This document shows, piece after piece, positions 38,120 to 48,669 of a stretch of DNA of 64,000 nt (the first letter of the stretch is position 1; each line of letters starts with the position of its first letter). This DNA is from Zelopaecilomyces penicillatus. Taxonomy: Eukaryota; Ascomycota; Sordariomycetes; Hypocreales; Pseudodiploosporaceae. The notes below the pieces were generated by a model, which was given only the letters and a program-made list of their open reading frames with translations, was not told the origin of the DNA and made no database searches. The translations under genes were made by a program, and so were the position numbers. The stretch is taken from contig VCCP01000003.1 in assembly GCA_005765155.1 (NCBI GenBank), positions 1 through 64,000 on the forward strand, given 5' to 3'.

Positions 38120-41100
38120 GGGGCTCCCATGAGTTTTCCTCGGGCCCAAACCCTTTCCACTTAACCAGGTATTCTTTCTTGCCGTTGTTTAGCCTGTAGT
38201 CTATGATTGTTTCGACTTCCCATTCTTCTTCTATTGCGTGTACTGTGATGTCTGTGTGTTCCTTCGCGTTGTCTGGTGCTTTGCTTAGTAAGGAAATGTG
38301 AAATACGGGGTGTAACCGTATGTTCTTTGGTAGTGAAAGTTCGTAGTTGGTGTTAGAAATGGCTTTCTTGACTTTGAAAGGTCCAAGTTTTTTGAAATCC
38401 AATTTGTCGCTTGGTCGCGTTGTCGTAATGTTTGGAGAAGTTTTGCCTGGTGTGTAGCGCAAAAGGTACACCATGTCTCCCTCTTTAAAGATTGGTCCCT
38501 TCAATCTTTGTTGATCCGCATAATGTTTCATTCTGTTGCGGACGATTTGGAGTTGTGCACGGAGTTCTTCGTGCAATTGTCGTTTTTGTGTGGCGTCAAG
38601 CATGGCTTTTTCTGATTTTGGTCCTTCTTGGCGTGGTAGGTGAAATGCTTCCGGTGTGAATCCATAATTGGCGTACATTGGCGTAAGTTGTGTTGATTCG
38701 GAAACGGATGTATTGTAGGCTAGTTGCGCGGTTGGTAGGTGTTTTACCCAGTCATCCTGATGGTAATTAATGTAAGCGCGTAGGTATCCTTCAATAATTT
38801 GGTTGATTCGTTCCGTTTGTCCGTCCGTTTGTGGATGGTAGGCGGTACTGAGTCTGTGTCTGGTCCCAAGATATCCCATCAATCCTTGCCAAAACTTAGA
38901 GGCGAATGTTGTTCCTCTGTCGGATATGATTTCTTCTGGTAAGCCGTGTGAGCTTACAACCACTCTGTTGAAACTATAAGCAAGATCTTCGGCTGAGCTT
39001 GCTTCTAGGTAAGGGATGAAGTAAGAGAACTTCGTTAATCTTTCCACAATAACCCATATGGAGTCGTAAGCTACTCCCGTGAGAGGTTCCACAGACAGGG
39101 GTAGTTTGACGATAAAGTCGAACGATACTGACTCCCATGGTCGTGCTGGTACCGGTAACGGTTGTAATTCTCCGTATGGTTTGTGTCGTGCTAGCTTGGT
39201 TCGTCCACAGGTGACGCAGTCACTTATTACTTTCTGGACTATTCGTCGTAGTCCTTTGAATCCGTAGTATCTTTGTGCTCGTTCTGTGGTCTTCGTAATT
39301 CCTTGGTGACCATGAACAGGGGATTCGTGTAGTTCTCGTATAATGGTCTCCTGGAGTTCTTCAGGTATCCAAAGTTTCTCATCATATTCGTAATGTCCAT
39401 CTTTCCATTTTGTGCCTTCAGGTGCCTTTGCTATGTCTTCTGAGGAGTACGCTTGCTTGACTCGTTTCAAGACAGGGTTAGCTGACATAACTCGGTATGT
39501 AGCGTTTAGTTTCATCTGTAGCGCGCCTGATTCGGTCATTTGAAAGATTTGTCCTTCATGATGAGGCTTTCCATCATCATGGTCGCTTCGTCGGCTTAGA
39601 GCGTCTGCTCTGCCGTTTTCGGATCCTTTGCGGTGGATGATTTCGTAGTCGTAATCCGCAAGGGTTTCTGCGTAGCGGGTTTGTCGTGCGTTTAGCTTCT
39701 GTGTGGTGGCGAAGTAAGAGATGTTCTTGTGGTCGGTAAAAACCTTTATTCGGTGATTGCTTCCTCGCAAGTAATGTGAGAATTCGTCAAAGGCTTTGAC
39801 GATAGCCATGAATTCTTTGTCGTAGATTGGGTAATTGAGTTCTGCTCCATGAAGTTTCTTGGAGTAGAAGGCGACAGGTCGTAGTCTGCCTTCGTTATCC
39901 CGTTGTCCAATCTGCGCTCCGATGGCGTAGTTTGAAGCATCAGTTTCGAGTTCCGTGGGTTTGTCTGGATCGTACATCGCTAGTACAGGTTCTTCGCAGA
40001 TTCGCTTCTTAAGTTCTTCAAATGCGGCATCCACATCGGGTTTCCATAGGAATTTGCGATCTTTTTTAGTGCATTCGGTGAGTGGCGCGGCTATCTTGCC
40101 ATAGTCGCGGATGAACTTTCGGTAGTAATTGGTGAAGCCCAAAAACTCTTGTACGTTCGTAACGTTTTGTGGCGTCGGCCAGTCACGTACTGCAGCGATT
40201 TTCGCTGGTTCCATTCGAATCTCACCTGGTGAAAAGATATGTCCTAAAAAGGTAACCGTTTGTTTGTGAAATTCACATTTTTCTGGTTCGACGAGAAGAT
40301 TGTTGTCTTGGAGTAGTTGTAATACCTTATGGACGTGTTCTCTGTGTTCTTCTTCCGTTCGGGAGAAGATCAGAATATCGTCTAGGTAGACTACTACGAA
40401 GATATCCAAATGTTCTCGGAGAACGTTGTTGATCATGCGTTGGAATGTTGCAGGAGCATTGGTTAGGCCGAGAGGCATTACCAGATATTCGAAAAGTCCA
40501 AACTTGGTTCTGAAAGCGGTTTTCCATTCGTCGCCTTTCTTTATTCGAATCAAGTTGTACGCTCCTTTGAGGTCTAGGGTAGTAAACCAGTTCATTCCAT
40601 GCAATCGATCGCGTAGTTCGTTGATCAACGGTAGGGGGGTCCGATCCTTGATTGTGACTGCATTCAACAATCGGTAGTCCACAACTAGTCGTAGCTTGCC
40701 ATTCTTTTTGGGTACAAACATGACAGGGTATCCTGCTTCGGATGTGGATGGTCGGATATATCCTTTTTCGAGCATTTCGTCAAGGTACTCTCGTAGTGTT
40801 TCGAGTTCCTTGGCGTTCAGTGTGTAGATCTTGGTGAAAGTAGGCTTCTTTCCGTCCATGATCTGGATTTCGTGGTCCCATTGGTTGTGCAAGGGGAGTT
40901 TTGTTTCGAGTTCTTCGCGAAACAGTTTGACGTACTTGCGGTATTCTTCTGGTATAGGTGCAAGTCGTTTTTCCATGTCTGAGGGTGATTCGTTCTTGGA
41001 GTGTTCTCGTAGTTGCTCCATTGTTGTCCTAAGGGCGGCAATAACCCGTCGGGTTTGTCGTTGTCGACCGTCGTGTCGTTTTTTAGTGTGATTTCCCGGT

Positions 41101-41618
41101 GGGAGGCCCTTCTCGGTAGCCATAAAGCGTACTTTCTTCGCTTTGCCCATTGTCGTTGGATCTTCGTGATTTTTTGGGGACGATGCGGTGTCGCTCCATC
41201 GCATCTGGCCTGTCTTCCAATCGATCTGTGGGTTACTATCAAATAACCAGGGGTGGCCTAACACAAGTTCGTATTCTCCAGTGTCCATTACGTCGAATGT
41301 AGCACTGTCTTGATGTCCTTGGACTTCGAATTGGAGATGATCAGTCTCTTTGTCGATCTGTCCTCCATTATAGGCGAAGGTATTTCCTTCCAGGTCATAC
41401 AAGGGGTACGGTTCTTCCTTGTCACGCCATGGTAGTCGTGTGCGATTCACGGCTTTTGGTGATATGTAATTGCCCATTGCTCCGCTGTCCACTAGAGCGT
41501 GAAAACAATGTCCCATGATCCGTATTTCCGTCGTTAGTTTGAGCCCGTTGGTGCCTGTTGCACAGAGGGTCTTTCGTGGGGGGTCGCGCTGTAACCCTCT
41601 TACAGGCGACTTTACTCG
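37713..41618 (-). CDS. pol: Pol polyprotein (PR-RT-RNaseH-IN-chromodomain), element 2
   Basis: 1301 codons read after a -1 shift from gag. Aspartic protease: VDSGA at residues 43-47 and LVLGHPWL at 118-125. RT about 245-460, with LPLINELRDRL, LDLKGAYN and the catalytic YLDD at 411-414. RNase H about 553-675 with D560, E602, D629, D672. Integrase: H764/H771 and C801/C804 zinc finger, then D834, D900 and E936 (D-x35-E), with YHPQTDGQTER. Chromodomain about 1127-1175 (EWEVETIID..YLVKWKGFGPEENSWEP), which in chromoviruses steers insertion to heterochromatin. A Pro/Ser-rich tail of about 120 residues follows; this is where the antisense gene overlaps. No stops or missing catalytic residues. Confidence 0.96.
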   Translation of the reverse strand, partial: RVKSPVRGLQRDPPRKTLCATGTNGLKLTTEIRIMGHCFHALVDSGAMGNYISPKAVNRTRLPWRDKEEPYPLYDLEGNTFAYNGGQIDKETDHLQFEVQGHQDSATFDVMDTGEYELVLGHPWLFDSNPQIDWKTGQMRWSDTASSPKNHEDPTTMGKAKKVRFMATEKGLPPGNHTKKRHDGRQRQTRRVIAALRTTMEQLREHSKNESPSDMEKRLAPIPEEYRKYVKLFREELETKLPLHNQWDHEIQIMDGKKPTFTKIYTLNAKELETLREYLDEMLEKGYIRPSTSEAGYPVMFVPKKNGKLRLVVDYRLLNAVTIKDRTPLPLINELRDRLHGMNWFTTLDLKGAYNLIRIKKGDEWKTAFRTKFGLFEYLVMPLGLTNAPATFQRMINNVLREHLDIFVVVYLDDILIFSRTEEEHREHVHKVLQLLQDNNLLVEPEKCEFHKQTVTFLGHIFSPGEIRMEPAKIAAVRDWPTPQNVTNVQEFLGFTNYYRKFIRDYGKIAAPLTECTKKDRKFLWKPDVDAAFEELKKRICEEPVLAMYDPDKPTELETDASNYAIGAQIGQRDNEGRLRPVAFYSKKLHGAELNYPIYDKEFMAIVKAFDEFSHYLRGSNHRIKVFTDHKNISYFATTQKLNARQTRYAETLADYDYEIIHRKGSENGRADALSRRSDHDDGKPHHEGQIFQMTESGALQMKLNATYRVMSANPVLKRVKQAYSSEDIAKAPEGTKWKDGHYEYDEKLWIPEELQETIIRELHESPVHGHQGITKTTERAQRYYGFKGLRRIVQKVISDCVTCGRTKLARHKPYGELQPLPVPARPWESVSFDFIVKLPLSVEPLTGVAYDSIWVIVERLTKFSYFIPYLEASSAEDLAYSFNRVVVSSHGLPEEIISDRGTTFASKFWQGLMGYLGTRHRLSTAYHPQTDGQTERINQIIEGYLRAYINYHQDDWVKHLPTAQLAYNTSVSESTQLTPMYANYGFTPEAFHLPRQEGPKSEKAMLDATQKRQLHEELRAQLQIVRNRMKHYADQQRLKGPIFKEGDMVYLLRYTPGKTSPNITTTRPSDKLDFKKLGPFKVKKAISNTNYELSLPKNIRLHPVFHISLLSKAPDNAKEHTDITVHAIEEEWEVETIIDYRLNNGKKEYLVKWKGFGPEENSWEPPNHLNHCRPLMRQYHQRARSHPGKSSSNQSRQNPPMTGSQSPHPTLSVQPHPNHPAIANPASPSRDHATPRIDADDANDSVVLPQQTPPPELPEAVFLSPPLLAQYDSFLTGSSRLDRPVTFRKVKRNGKTYLRT

Positions 41619-41624
41619 TTTTTT
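41583..41624 (-). promoter_or_regulatory. -1 frameshift signal between gag and pol, element 2
   Basis: On the minus strand gag ends TCA AAA AAC GAG TAA. The heptamer A AAA AAC (41618-41624) is a classical -1 slippery site in the gag frame, and pol is in the -1 frame. After a 7-nt spacer comes a hairpin (41583-41610): 11 pairs, one bulged base, loop GAGGG. The slip would make Gag-Pol; ribosomes that do not slip stop two codons later. Confidence 0.85.
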
Positions 41625-44050
41625 GAGTTTCCGGGGTTGCATTCTTTGCATGGTCCGTCGTATTTTGTTCTGTCCAAGCCTTGAGTGATTACATGGTACA
41701 GAGTTCGATCGGCTTGACTTCCTTCGTGGGTTCGGAAGTTGAATTCTCGTTTGTGGAGGTTCTTCATTTCCTCGTACATGCGTTTGTTTTCCTCCGCATG
41801 TTGTCTGCACCGAGGTTTGTTGCAGTTGATTGCCATCGTGGCTTCGCACTGAGTTCTCCCTGGGATACTGTCTTCCAGTAGTCGTCTTTCGTGCCATTGT
41901 ACCAGCTTCTGTTGTGAGTGTATATCGCACTTGAGGTTGGTGCAATCATATAAGTCCTCCTTTCCACAGTCTGTGAGTTGTGGCCCGTTGTGTCCTAATT
42001 CGAGCTTTTCCCATTTGTGGACCTCGCAATAGATGGACTTGCAGTCTTTGTTTTCGGCTCCTTGTCTGCATTCTTCTGGGGTCTTGGGGTGTGGTTCGAA
42101 CACGCCAATTCCAAAAGGTGCAAAGTACTCAGCCTCGTGCCAGTCGACGAATTGATCTCCTGTGAGGACATTCTTAATTCCTCGTGCTCCCATACGGCGT
42201 GGGAAGAATTCGTTCTGGATTTTTGTTTTCTGGTGTTGAAAACAGGAGAAGTCGATGCATGACATCCAACTGATTTCGCTGTGGAAAACATGATTAGGGT
42301 CTAGGAGTGCATGATCGTCTTCGTGTTTGCTGTAGTTGGTTTTCAACATGAAGGCTCTTCCAAGGTGGTTTCCTGGGACAGGGACGCCTAGGCCTTCTTC
42401 CAACGTCCATTCACGAACGTATTTGGTGATTGTGAGTCGAAGGTTGACTCTGTCCGCGTGGCTTGGTACTTGCGTAAGTTTGATTGCTGCTTCTCTAAGG
42501 TGTTTATGGGCAGCACTCTTAGGTGGTGGATATGGTGTAGCATGGTATTGAGTTGTCCTGAGAGGTTCTTCGCTCTCGGATTCTGAAGAGCTGGAGTCCG
42601 AGCTGTCGCTTGTTGTTTCATCTTCAACCAGGGTGTTTTCGTCATCCGTGGCAGGGATTACTTGTCGGTCCGGAATCTCTTCGAAGTATTCTTCCTCATC
42701 TGTGTCCATATCCAGTTGTTGGTCCCATTGTGCGGTACCGGATCGGGTTAGCGTGGTCCGCAACATTGGTGACTGTCGAGGTGTGGGGTGTCCGTAGTTT
42801 CCGGGTCGTCCTCGTCCCCATCCTCGTCGTCCCGTCATGGCCAGGGTTCGTCCATCTTTGGCCATGGTGTGTGCGCTTCGTCGCGCATCAGGTACTGGTT
42901 TCCAGTCTTTTCGTTCTCGTTTCGGTTGTCGGCAGTCCCTGGCGAAATGTCCCATTTTGTCGCAATTATAGCACTTGACTTTGGATGCGTCTCGTCGTTG
43001 TGCAGCGTCGAGGTCCATTCTGATTGGTAGGGTGTTAGGGTCATTTCGTCGTTGACCATGGTTTGCCTTATGTTGTTGTTGCCGTGGTTGGAATCCGAAG
43101 TAAGTTGGTTTCCAGTTTCGTCCTTCGTACTTCTTTTCTTGTCGGCGCGAGTGCTGTCTGTCGTCGATGGCGACAGCCATAGCGCAATATTCCGTGAAAG
43201 AGTCCGGTCGGACTTCTTTGTACAATTCGTCTTTGACTTCTGACTTGAGTCCATAGTACAGGGTTTCCATACACGTTTGCTCATCTTTTTCGGGTAGTTT
43301 GGACAAGATTTGTCGGAACTTCGCAACATAGTCCGAGGCAGACCCTGTCTGACGGAGGTTGCGTAGGTGTTGTTCAGCTTGTCGTTTTTCATTTGACGAT
43401 CCGAAGGTGTTCAGGAGTTGTTGCTCAAAGATGTCGTAGTCGGCAAAGATTAGGTCAGTTTCCTCCTTTGAGGTCCCCATCGAGGCATTGTTGACGTAGT
43501 CTCGAAGTGTTGGTTCGAACCAGGTAAGTGCGGTTCCGGTAAGGAGCCCTGCGGCGTACCTTACTTTGACTGGTTCGAGCCGGAATTGTGTTGGATAGTA
43601 CAGAAAGAAAGCGCGGAGTTGGGTAAGAAACCCTTGAAGTTTGCTTGGAGTGCCGTCAAAAGGCTCGGGTGTTCGTGGCTTCAAGATTTCTCCGGTGTCC
43701 TTTCCGGTGTGCATCTGTGCTGCAACTGTTTCCAACCCGTGTCTATGCTGTTTCGCTTGGATTTCCATGTTCTCGAGAAGCTGTTTGACCTGGAGTTGCA
43801 AGGTTTCGGTGGCGAGCTTGGCCATCTTCGCTTCTTCTGCACGTCCCTTGCGCTCCTCCTCTAGCATTTGTTTGAAGCGTCTGCTGGTTTCTTCCAGCGC
43901 GAGAACATCTTCTTGGAGTCCTTTGATCTTGACGTCGTCATCGTCTTCTTCCTCTTCATCTACCTCCATGTTCGGATTGTTGTTGACAGGGGCATTAGGG
44001 GTGCCTCCTTGGTTAGTACTTCCGGATGAGGTGGGGGTTTGAGGAGCCAT
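41612..44050 (-). CDS. gag: Gag polyprotein with CCHC knuckle and tandem CCCH array, element 2
   Basis: 812 codons from the ATG at 44050 (MAPQTP); the frame is open 20 codons further up but only through the primer-binding region without an ATG. Acidic N-terminus (28-40), coiled coil (44-115), Retrotrans_gag domain (about 128-300, with LTGTALTWFEP), CCHC knuckle C360-x2-C-x4-H-x4-C373, an acidic Ser-rich linker (445-495), and a C-terminal region with three units C661-x8-C670-x4-C675-x2-H678, C695-x7-C703-x4-C708-x2-H711 and C735-x7-C743-x4-C748-x2-H751, plus CKEC at 801-804. Gag builds the virus-like particle. The extra Cys/His array is unusual; zinc or RNA binding is inferred. It ends two codons after the slippery site. 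Confidence 0.95.
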   Translation of the reverse strand: MAPQTPTSSGSTNQGGTPNAPVNNNPNMEVDEEEEDDDDVKIKGLQEDVLALEETSRRFKQMLEEERKGRAEEAKMAKLATETLQLQVKQLLENMEIQAKQHRHGLETVAAQMHTGKDTGEILKPRTPEPFDGTPSKLQGFLTQLRAFFLYYPTQFRLEPVKVRYAAGLLTGTALTWFEPTLRDYVNNASMGTSKEETDLIFADYDIFEQQLLNTFGSSNEKRQAEQHLRNLRQTGSASDYVAKFRQILSKLPEKDEQTCMETLYYGLKSEVKDELYKEVRPDSFTEYCAMAVAIDDRQHSRRQEKKYEGRNWKPTYFGFQPRQQQHKANHGQRRNDPNTLPIRMDLDAAQRRDASKVKCYNCDKMGHFARDCRQPKRERKDWKPVPDARRSAHTMAKDGRTLAMTGRRGWGRGRPGNYGHPTPRQSPMLRTTLTRSGTAQWDQQLDMDTDEEEYFEEIPDRQVIPATDDENTLVEDETTSDSSDSSSSESESEEPLRTTQYHATPYPPPKSAAHKHLREAAIKLTQVPSHADRVNLRLTITKYVREWTLEEGLGVPVPGNHLGRAFMLKTNYSKHEDDHALLDPNHVFHSEISWMSCIDFSCFQHQKTKIQNEFFPRRMGARGIKNVLTGDQFVDWHEAEYFAPFGIGVFEPHPKTPEECRQGAENKDCKSIYCEVHKWEKLELGHNGPQLTDCGKEDLYDCTNLKCDIHSQQKLVQWHERRLLEDSIPGRTQCEATMAINCNKPRCRQHAEENKRMYEEMKNLHKREFNFRTHEGSQADRTLYHVITQGLDRTKYDGPCKECNPGNSKNE
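42062..42070 (-). repeat. 9-bp direct repeat bounding the segment deleted in element 3
   Basis: TGCAGACAA on the minus strand at 42062-42070 recurs at 41801-41809, exactly 261 bp away. Element 3 has one copy (59046-59054) and lacks the 261 bp between. Confidence 0.85.
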
Positions 44051-44101
44051 CTTGCGAAATAGCGATATTGCCCAGGGTAACACAGTAACCCACTGAACAA
44101 G

Positions 44102-44111
44102 AGTTATCAAC
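44102..44111 (-). promoter_or_regulatory. Self-priming primer-binding site, element 2
   Basis: On the minus strand the 5' LTR is followed by C and GTTGATAACT. This is complementary to AGTTATCAAC inside the LTR (44293-44302 on plus), about 37 nt after the TATA box, where the RNA should start. No good tRNA 3'-end complement (TGG..) is seen here. This is the arrangement of Tf1-type self-priming, where the folded 5' end of the transcript primes reverse transcription. Confidence 0.65.
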
Positions 44112-44112
44112 G

Positions 44113-44540
44113 TGTGACGTTTGGTGAATTCCCAAGGGATAAACCTAACGAAAGGGGTTTATGTTGGCAGATGAGTCGGGGTGTTCTGAGCAATAGGTCT
44201 GTCACGTTGGTGATAGATACGGAGTATCGTAACCAGGGGTCAAGTATCAGCGTAGTGAGCGGTAGCGAACAATACGATGAAGTTGAAAGTGTGTTGATAA
44301 CTATCTAAGCTATGTTTTAAAGAGTGAAAATTGAGGGCGTATATATACATCGTGGATCACTTGGATCACTTGTCGTGCAAGTGGTGATCCTGGTGATCCA
44401 AGTTGCTGGCTCACCTGGCTCACCACCATTCTTATGGTGATCCCACTGATCTATCTAACTGGTCCCCTTCCTCCATGGTACGTACCTTCCCTAGGTCACA
44501 TGACCGGCCTATTGTACGACCATGTCGTTGGGTCGTGACA
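44113..44540 (-). repeat. Element 2 5' LTR
   Basis: 428 bp, identical by eye to the 3' LTR. Read on minus: U3 with the GGATCAC cluster (44354-44443), GTATATATAC (44339-44348), and R-U5 to AACGTCACA. Predicted RNA start near 44302. Confidence 0.95.
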
Positions 44541-45245
44541 GTCTAATATAAGCTTAATACCTCTCTTTTAGTGCTTGCTAATATTTAATAGGTTTTCCTT
44601 TATAAACTTAATGCTTTCCTCTGGGTTATATAGTATAAATCAGGCAAGTTTATTATAGAACTTGCTCTTATACCTGATTAATTTATAGTTATAATAGTCT
44701 TATTATACCCTTGCCCTGGGATATTGGTTGACTTTATAGCTATAGTAAATATATAGAATTTTATAGGTATATATAATCTAAAGCTCTCTCTATATAACCT
44801 TAGGAATATCACTCTCTATTATAATAATACCTATATATTTCTTAAATATATAAGATTCTTAGTATATATTGAATATATCTTTGATTAATAGGATATTCTA
44901 ATATATAATATTTATAGAGCTAAGTTATTATAATTGATTGATCGCTTATTATATTATATTTAGATTCTATGGATATTTAAGGATAATACCTAAGTTATAG
45001 GATTAATAGAGATTTACTTTGAATATGTTTAGTATAAGTAAGGTGATAAGGCAGCTGATACTGGAATCAGGGTTATTAAACTTATACTATACCTTATCTT
45101 TCTTATATTATTAATAAGAGCTATGAATCTGCAGTGTTTAGACCCTAATAAAGTTCAATATAGCGGCTAGGATCCTATTATATCTATTAGTAAATTTAAG
45201 CTATTTATATAATATAGTGATAAGCTCTTAAGGGGTTAATCCTGG
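44541..45245 (-). pseudogene. 5' part of gene B3, cut off by element 2 (copy 2)
   Basis: Minus-strand frame with IPKVIQRELQIIYTYKILYIYYSYK-like, QYPRARV and NPEESIKFIKENLLNISKH segments leading to the element 2 insertion point; the rest is at 36,720-36,961. Unknown protein. Confidence 0.42.
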
Positions 45246-45311
45246 TTTATAATCTATAGATTATAATTCTTATAATATAGATATTCTATTATTTCTATCT
45301 ATAGATTGAAA

Positions 45312-48300
45312 AGGCTATTCCTTATAGTATATACTAATATCTTCTTATTAATTGATAATAATAAATAGATTCTATTTATACTTAAGTGAGGGGGTGATTG
45401 ATATATACTAGTACTCTATCCTTTTAAATATATAACTTATATAGCACCTTCTATATAGTATATATAATCTTAGGAGATTTATATATTATTATCTGGATTA
45501 TAATAATCCTATTAGTTAGGCAGGGTATACTCTTATCAGGCCTATAATAATAAAAGTATTATTAAAGGCTATCTATATAATCCTTAGCTGTCATTATATT
45601 TATCTTAAAAACTCCAGCTATAGTATATATATCTTTCCTTTTTAATATATTAAGTTCTTGTATTTTGGTCTCTACTGCCTATATTATTGATTTATTTATA
45701 TAGAGTTTAACCTTTATAATTATCTAATTATAATATATTATCTAAAGGGTATTTATATCTCTAAGTAACTTAATATTTCTTAGGTTGGCCTATATTAGTA
45801 TATAAAAGTTGGTATTGATAGATATTAATACTAGTACTTATTAAATACTTATATTTATTAAGATACTAGGTACTATTATAATACTCTTTTCCTTCCCCTT
45901 TATACCTATATTATTAGGTATTATTATAGTAAAGGATCCTATATTCTAGTTAATAATATATTAAATCCTATACCTATTTTGGATATTCAACTTTAACTTA
46001 ATAATATAGATATATATAAGTAGAATAGAGTTATTAGATATAACCTTTGAGTTATCTGATAGTACTGTTTTATTTAGTATACTTCTATAAATAATAAAGA
46101 TCGATATTATTAAATATATAGTATACTATACTATATTAGAATCCTATTTATTATTAAGTATATAGTTCTTAAATAATATAGGATATATAAGGAATAATAG
46201 TATAGTTAGATTAGAGATATATTTAATAAACTCTATATAGTGCTTTTACTGGTTGATAGTATAGATTGTATTGCCTATCTAGCTATTAATAGTCCTAATA
46301 GTTATATAATTATAAGTTATACCCTTATACTCTCTACTGCTATATATCCCCTTCTATATCCTCTTCTTATACTATATATTAGATAATACTTTAATGGATA
46401 GCTTTTATTTAAATAGCTATATTAGGTTCTAGAATAATTTAATATAATTAAGTCTATTATAGATATGGTTAAGTAATGGGGTTATAGTATATATAAGGAT
46501 GGCCTTATAATCTAGCTGGCTGATAATATAATGTATTATTAAATAAGGGCTTTTAATAGCATAGCCTTTATTATAGATGATTTAATTGAACTATATATCT
46601 ATAATTTTTAATGGTATTATAGTATTGGATCTGGTTCTATTTATACCTAGGCTTATTAGATCCTTAATCTCTAGCTTATCTTCTAGATTTTATAGGATTA
46701 TTTCCTTTGCCTCCCTAAGTTATTAAAGGAGTCTAGGGTTGATCTCTGCTATTTTATAGAATCTTATCCTTATATTCCTAACTATCTTGCTATATAAGCT
46801 TAATTATCTTACCCCTATAATATAAAGGATAATAATGATTTATTATAGAGTATCTAGGTTTATATACCTATCTCTTTATTTATTAATCTATTTCTATAAC
46901 TCTACTATATTATTTAGAATAGCTTTTCTTTATACTTATAATATAATCTTATTATAGGTACTATAATAGATAATAATATTAAAATAGCTGGCCTATTATA
47001 CTATAGCTTTAAGGAAAGTCTGCTTGACTATTATAGTAGGGCAGAATATAATACTTGGCTTATATAGTTGTTCGCTTTTAGCTAATAGCTTAGGGTCTGC
47101 CTTAACTGATTTATATACCTTCTTGGTTATACTATATAGTAATAAAAATATCTTCAGTATCTTTCCCAGCCTACACTTATCTATTAATATTACAGCTCTC
47201 TATATACCTATTATCTTATTAATAATTATATTTATCTTTATAATTATCTATTAGTATATATTATATATACCTATTATAGAGTTATTATTACTAATACACC
47301 CTTTATACTAGGATATATAATTAGAGTGGGGATAGGTAGTAGTAGATTATAATAATATATACCCTTATTAAATATCTAATATAGCTTAGGCTTTTTATTA
47401 TTTACTCTAATGATATAATTAGATATAACTAGATCTTATTAATTAAGAATACTAAATGTTTTATAGATAACTATAAGGTCTTTTTTATTAGGTAAAAATA
47501 TCTTTATAAGATCTCTGTTTTCTCTTAGATTATATAGCTGCCCCTGATCTTTATTATCTGCTATATTAGCTGCTAAAGCAATATTGTTAAGGTGCTGTAT
47601 TTGCTGCTTATAGGGTTCCTGATTGCTAAGGCTGGCTTCTATTATATTGAGTTTACTATTAAAGCTGATATTTGCTCTTATCTTTAGCTACTCTATTAAA
47701 TTTTCTATATCTATACTCTTGAGTATAGGTAGCTATAGAATAGATTCCTTTCTCTCTTCTTCTTTAATTAGATTTATACTAGAGGCGATTTGCTTTAATA
47801 TATTTATAATGCCCTTATAAATAGCTGATATAAGATCGACTTAGATAGTATTCTTATCTAGCCCTCCTCTAGCTCTTATAGCTCTAATAGGGATCCTTAT
47901 TATTACTTTTATATCCTTATATAATAATGCACTATTAAGGTTATCAGTTTTAAGGCTATTTATTCTATTAAAATACATAGCTATCTTTATAGTAAGGTCC
48001 TATAATATAATCTTATCTTTATTCCTTATCTATACTACTATTATATTAGTACTAGATATATTAATAGTATATCTATATTAAAGAGATGGATTATTTTAAT
48101 ATGGTTTGGGTAGGGTAGATAAAATTATAGGAGTTGATCTATATTTCTTAAACTATATAATAGTATAGAGGGCTGTAATCCAGTTATTATAGGAGTGACC
48201 CTATATAAAACCTTTTTAATCTTCTATTCTATTATTTTCTAGAAATCTAAAGGGAAAGAATATTATTAATCTATAATATATTACTATAAATATCAGGGAT

Positions 48301-48592
48301 TTATCCTATTTTATATCTTTAATAGGGTTAATATCTAATGGAAATAGTTTGCTTATTAATCCCTTCCTTATAAGAATACTAGATTACTTTTCTAGGTTTG
48401 CTTATAGATATAAATATATCCTATCTATATATTTAATACTAATATAGATAGTTATAGTATAGTCAATCTTCTTCTTCTTTACTATATTAAGAGCTTTTAT
48501 AAGGGGATATAAGATATAGGCTATTAATATCCACTATTAATATTAACCCCTTAGAATATAGATATATATAATATATAATTAATACTAGAGAT
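45312..48592 (-). pseudogene. RIP-destroyed gene X-B (copy 2)
   Basis: Counterpart of 17380-20660. The segment KGYAIKSPYLIIHYIISQLDYKA followed by NRLDYIKLFQN (minus, about 46,430-46,560) is the clearest block shared with X-A. Palindromes at 45253/45298 and 48605/48650 bracket it. Confidence 0.45.
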
Positions 48593-48669
48593 AATTGATT
48601 TTGATCTATAGATAGCTATTTAAGCCCATTTAATTAAGCTAAGATTGGATCTATAGATTATAATCTATA

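Larger units (their letters stand above)
36962..44540 (-). mobile_element. Element 2: intact, young Ty3/Gypsy chromovirus
   Basis: 7579 bp on the minus strand. The two 428-bp LTRs (36962-37389 and 44113-44540) are identical by eye, and the TSD GTCTA stands at 36957-36961 and 44541-44545; the empty site can be read in copy 1 at 16609-16613. Gag (812 aa) and Pol (1301 aa after the frameshift) are open from end to end. Normal base composition ends sharply at both LTR edges against RIP-saturated flanks, so insertion came after the host DNA was mutated. All coding and cis parts for transposition appear present; an additional antisense gene lies at the 3' end. Confidence 0.97.

Noticed and set aside
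42610..43392. Frames of 80-185 codons overlapping gag on both strands, and similar ones over pol (40817-41246, 59609-60038)
   Set aside because: Shadows of gag and pol, with no motif and no retention in element 1.
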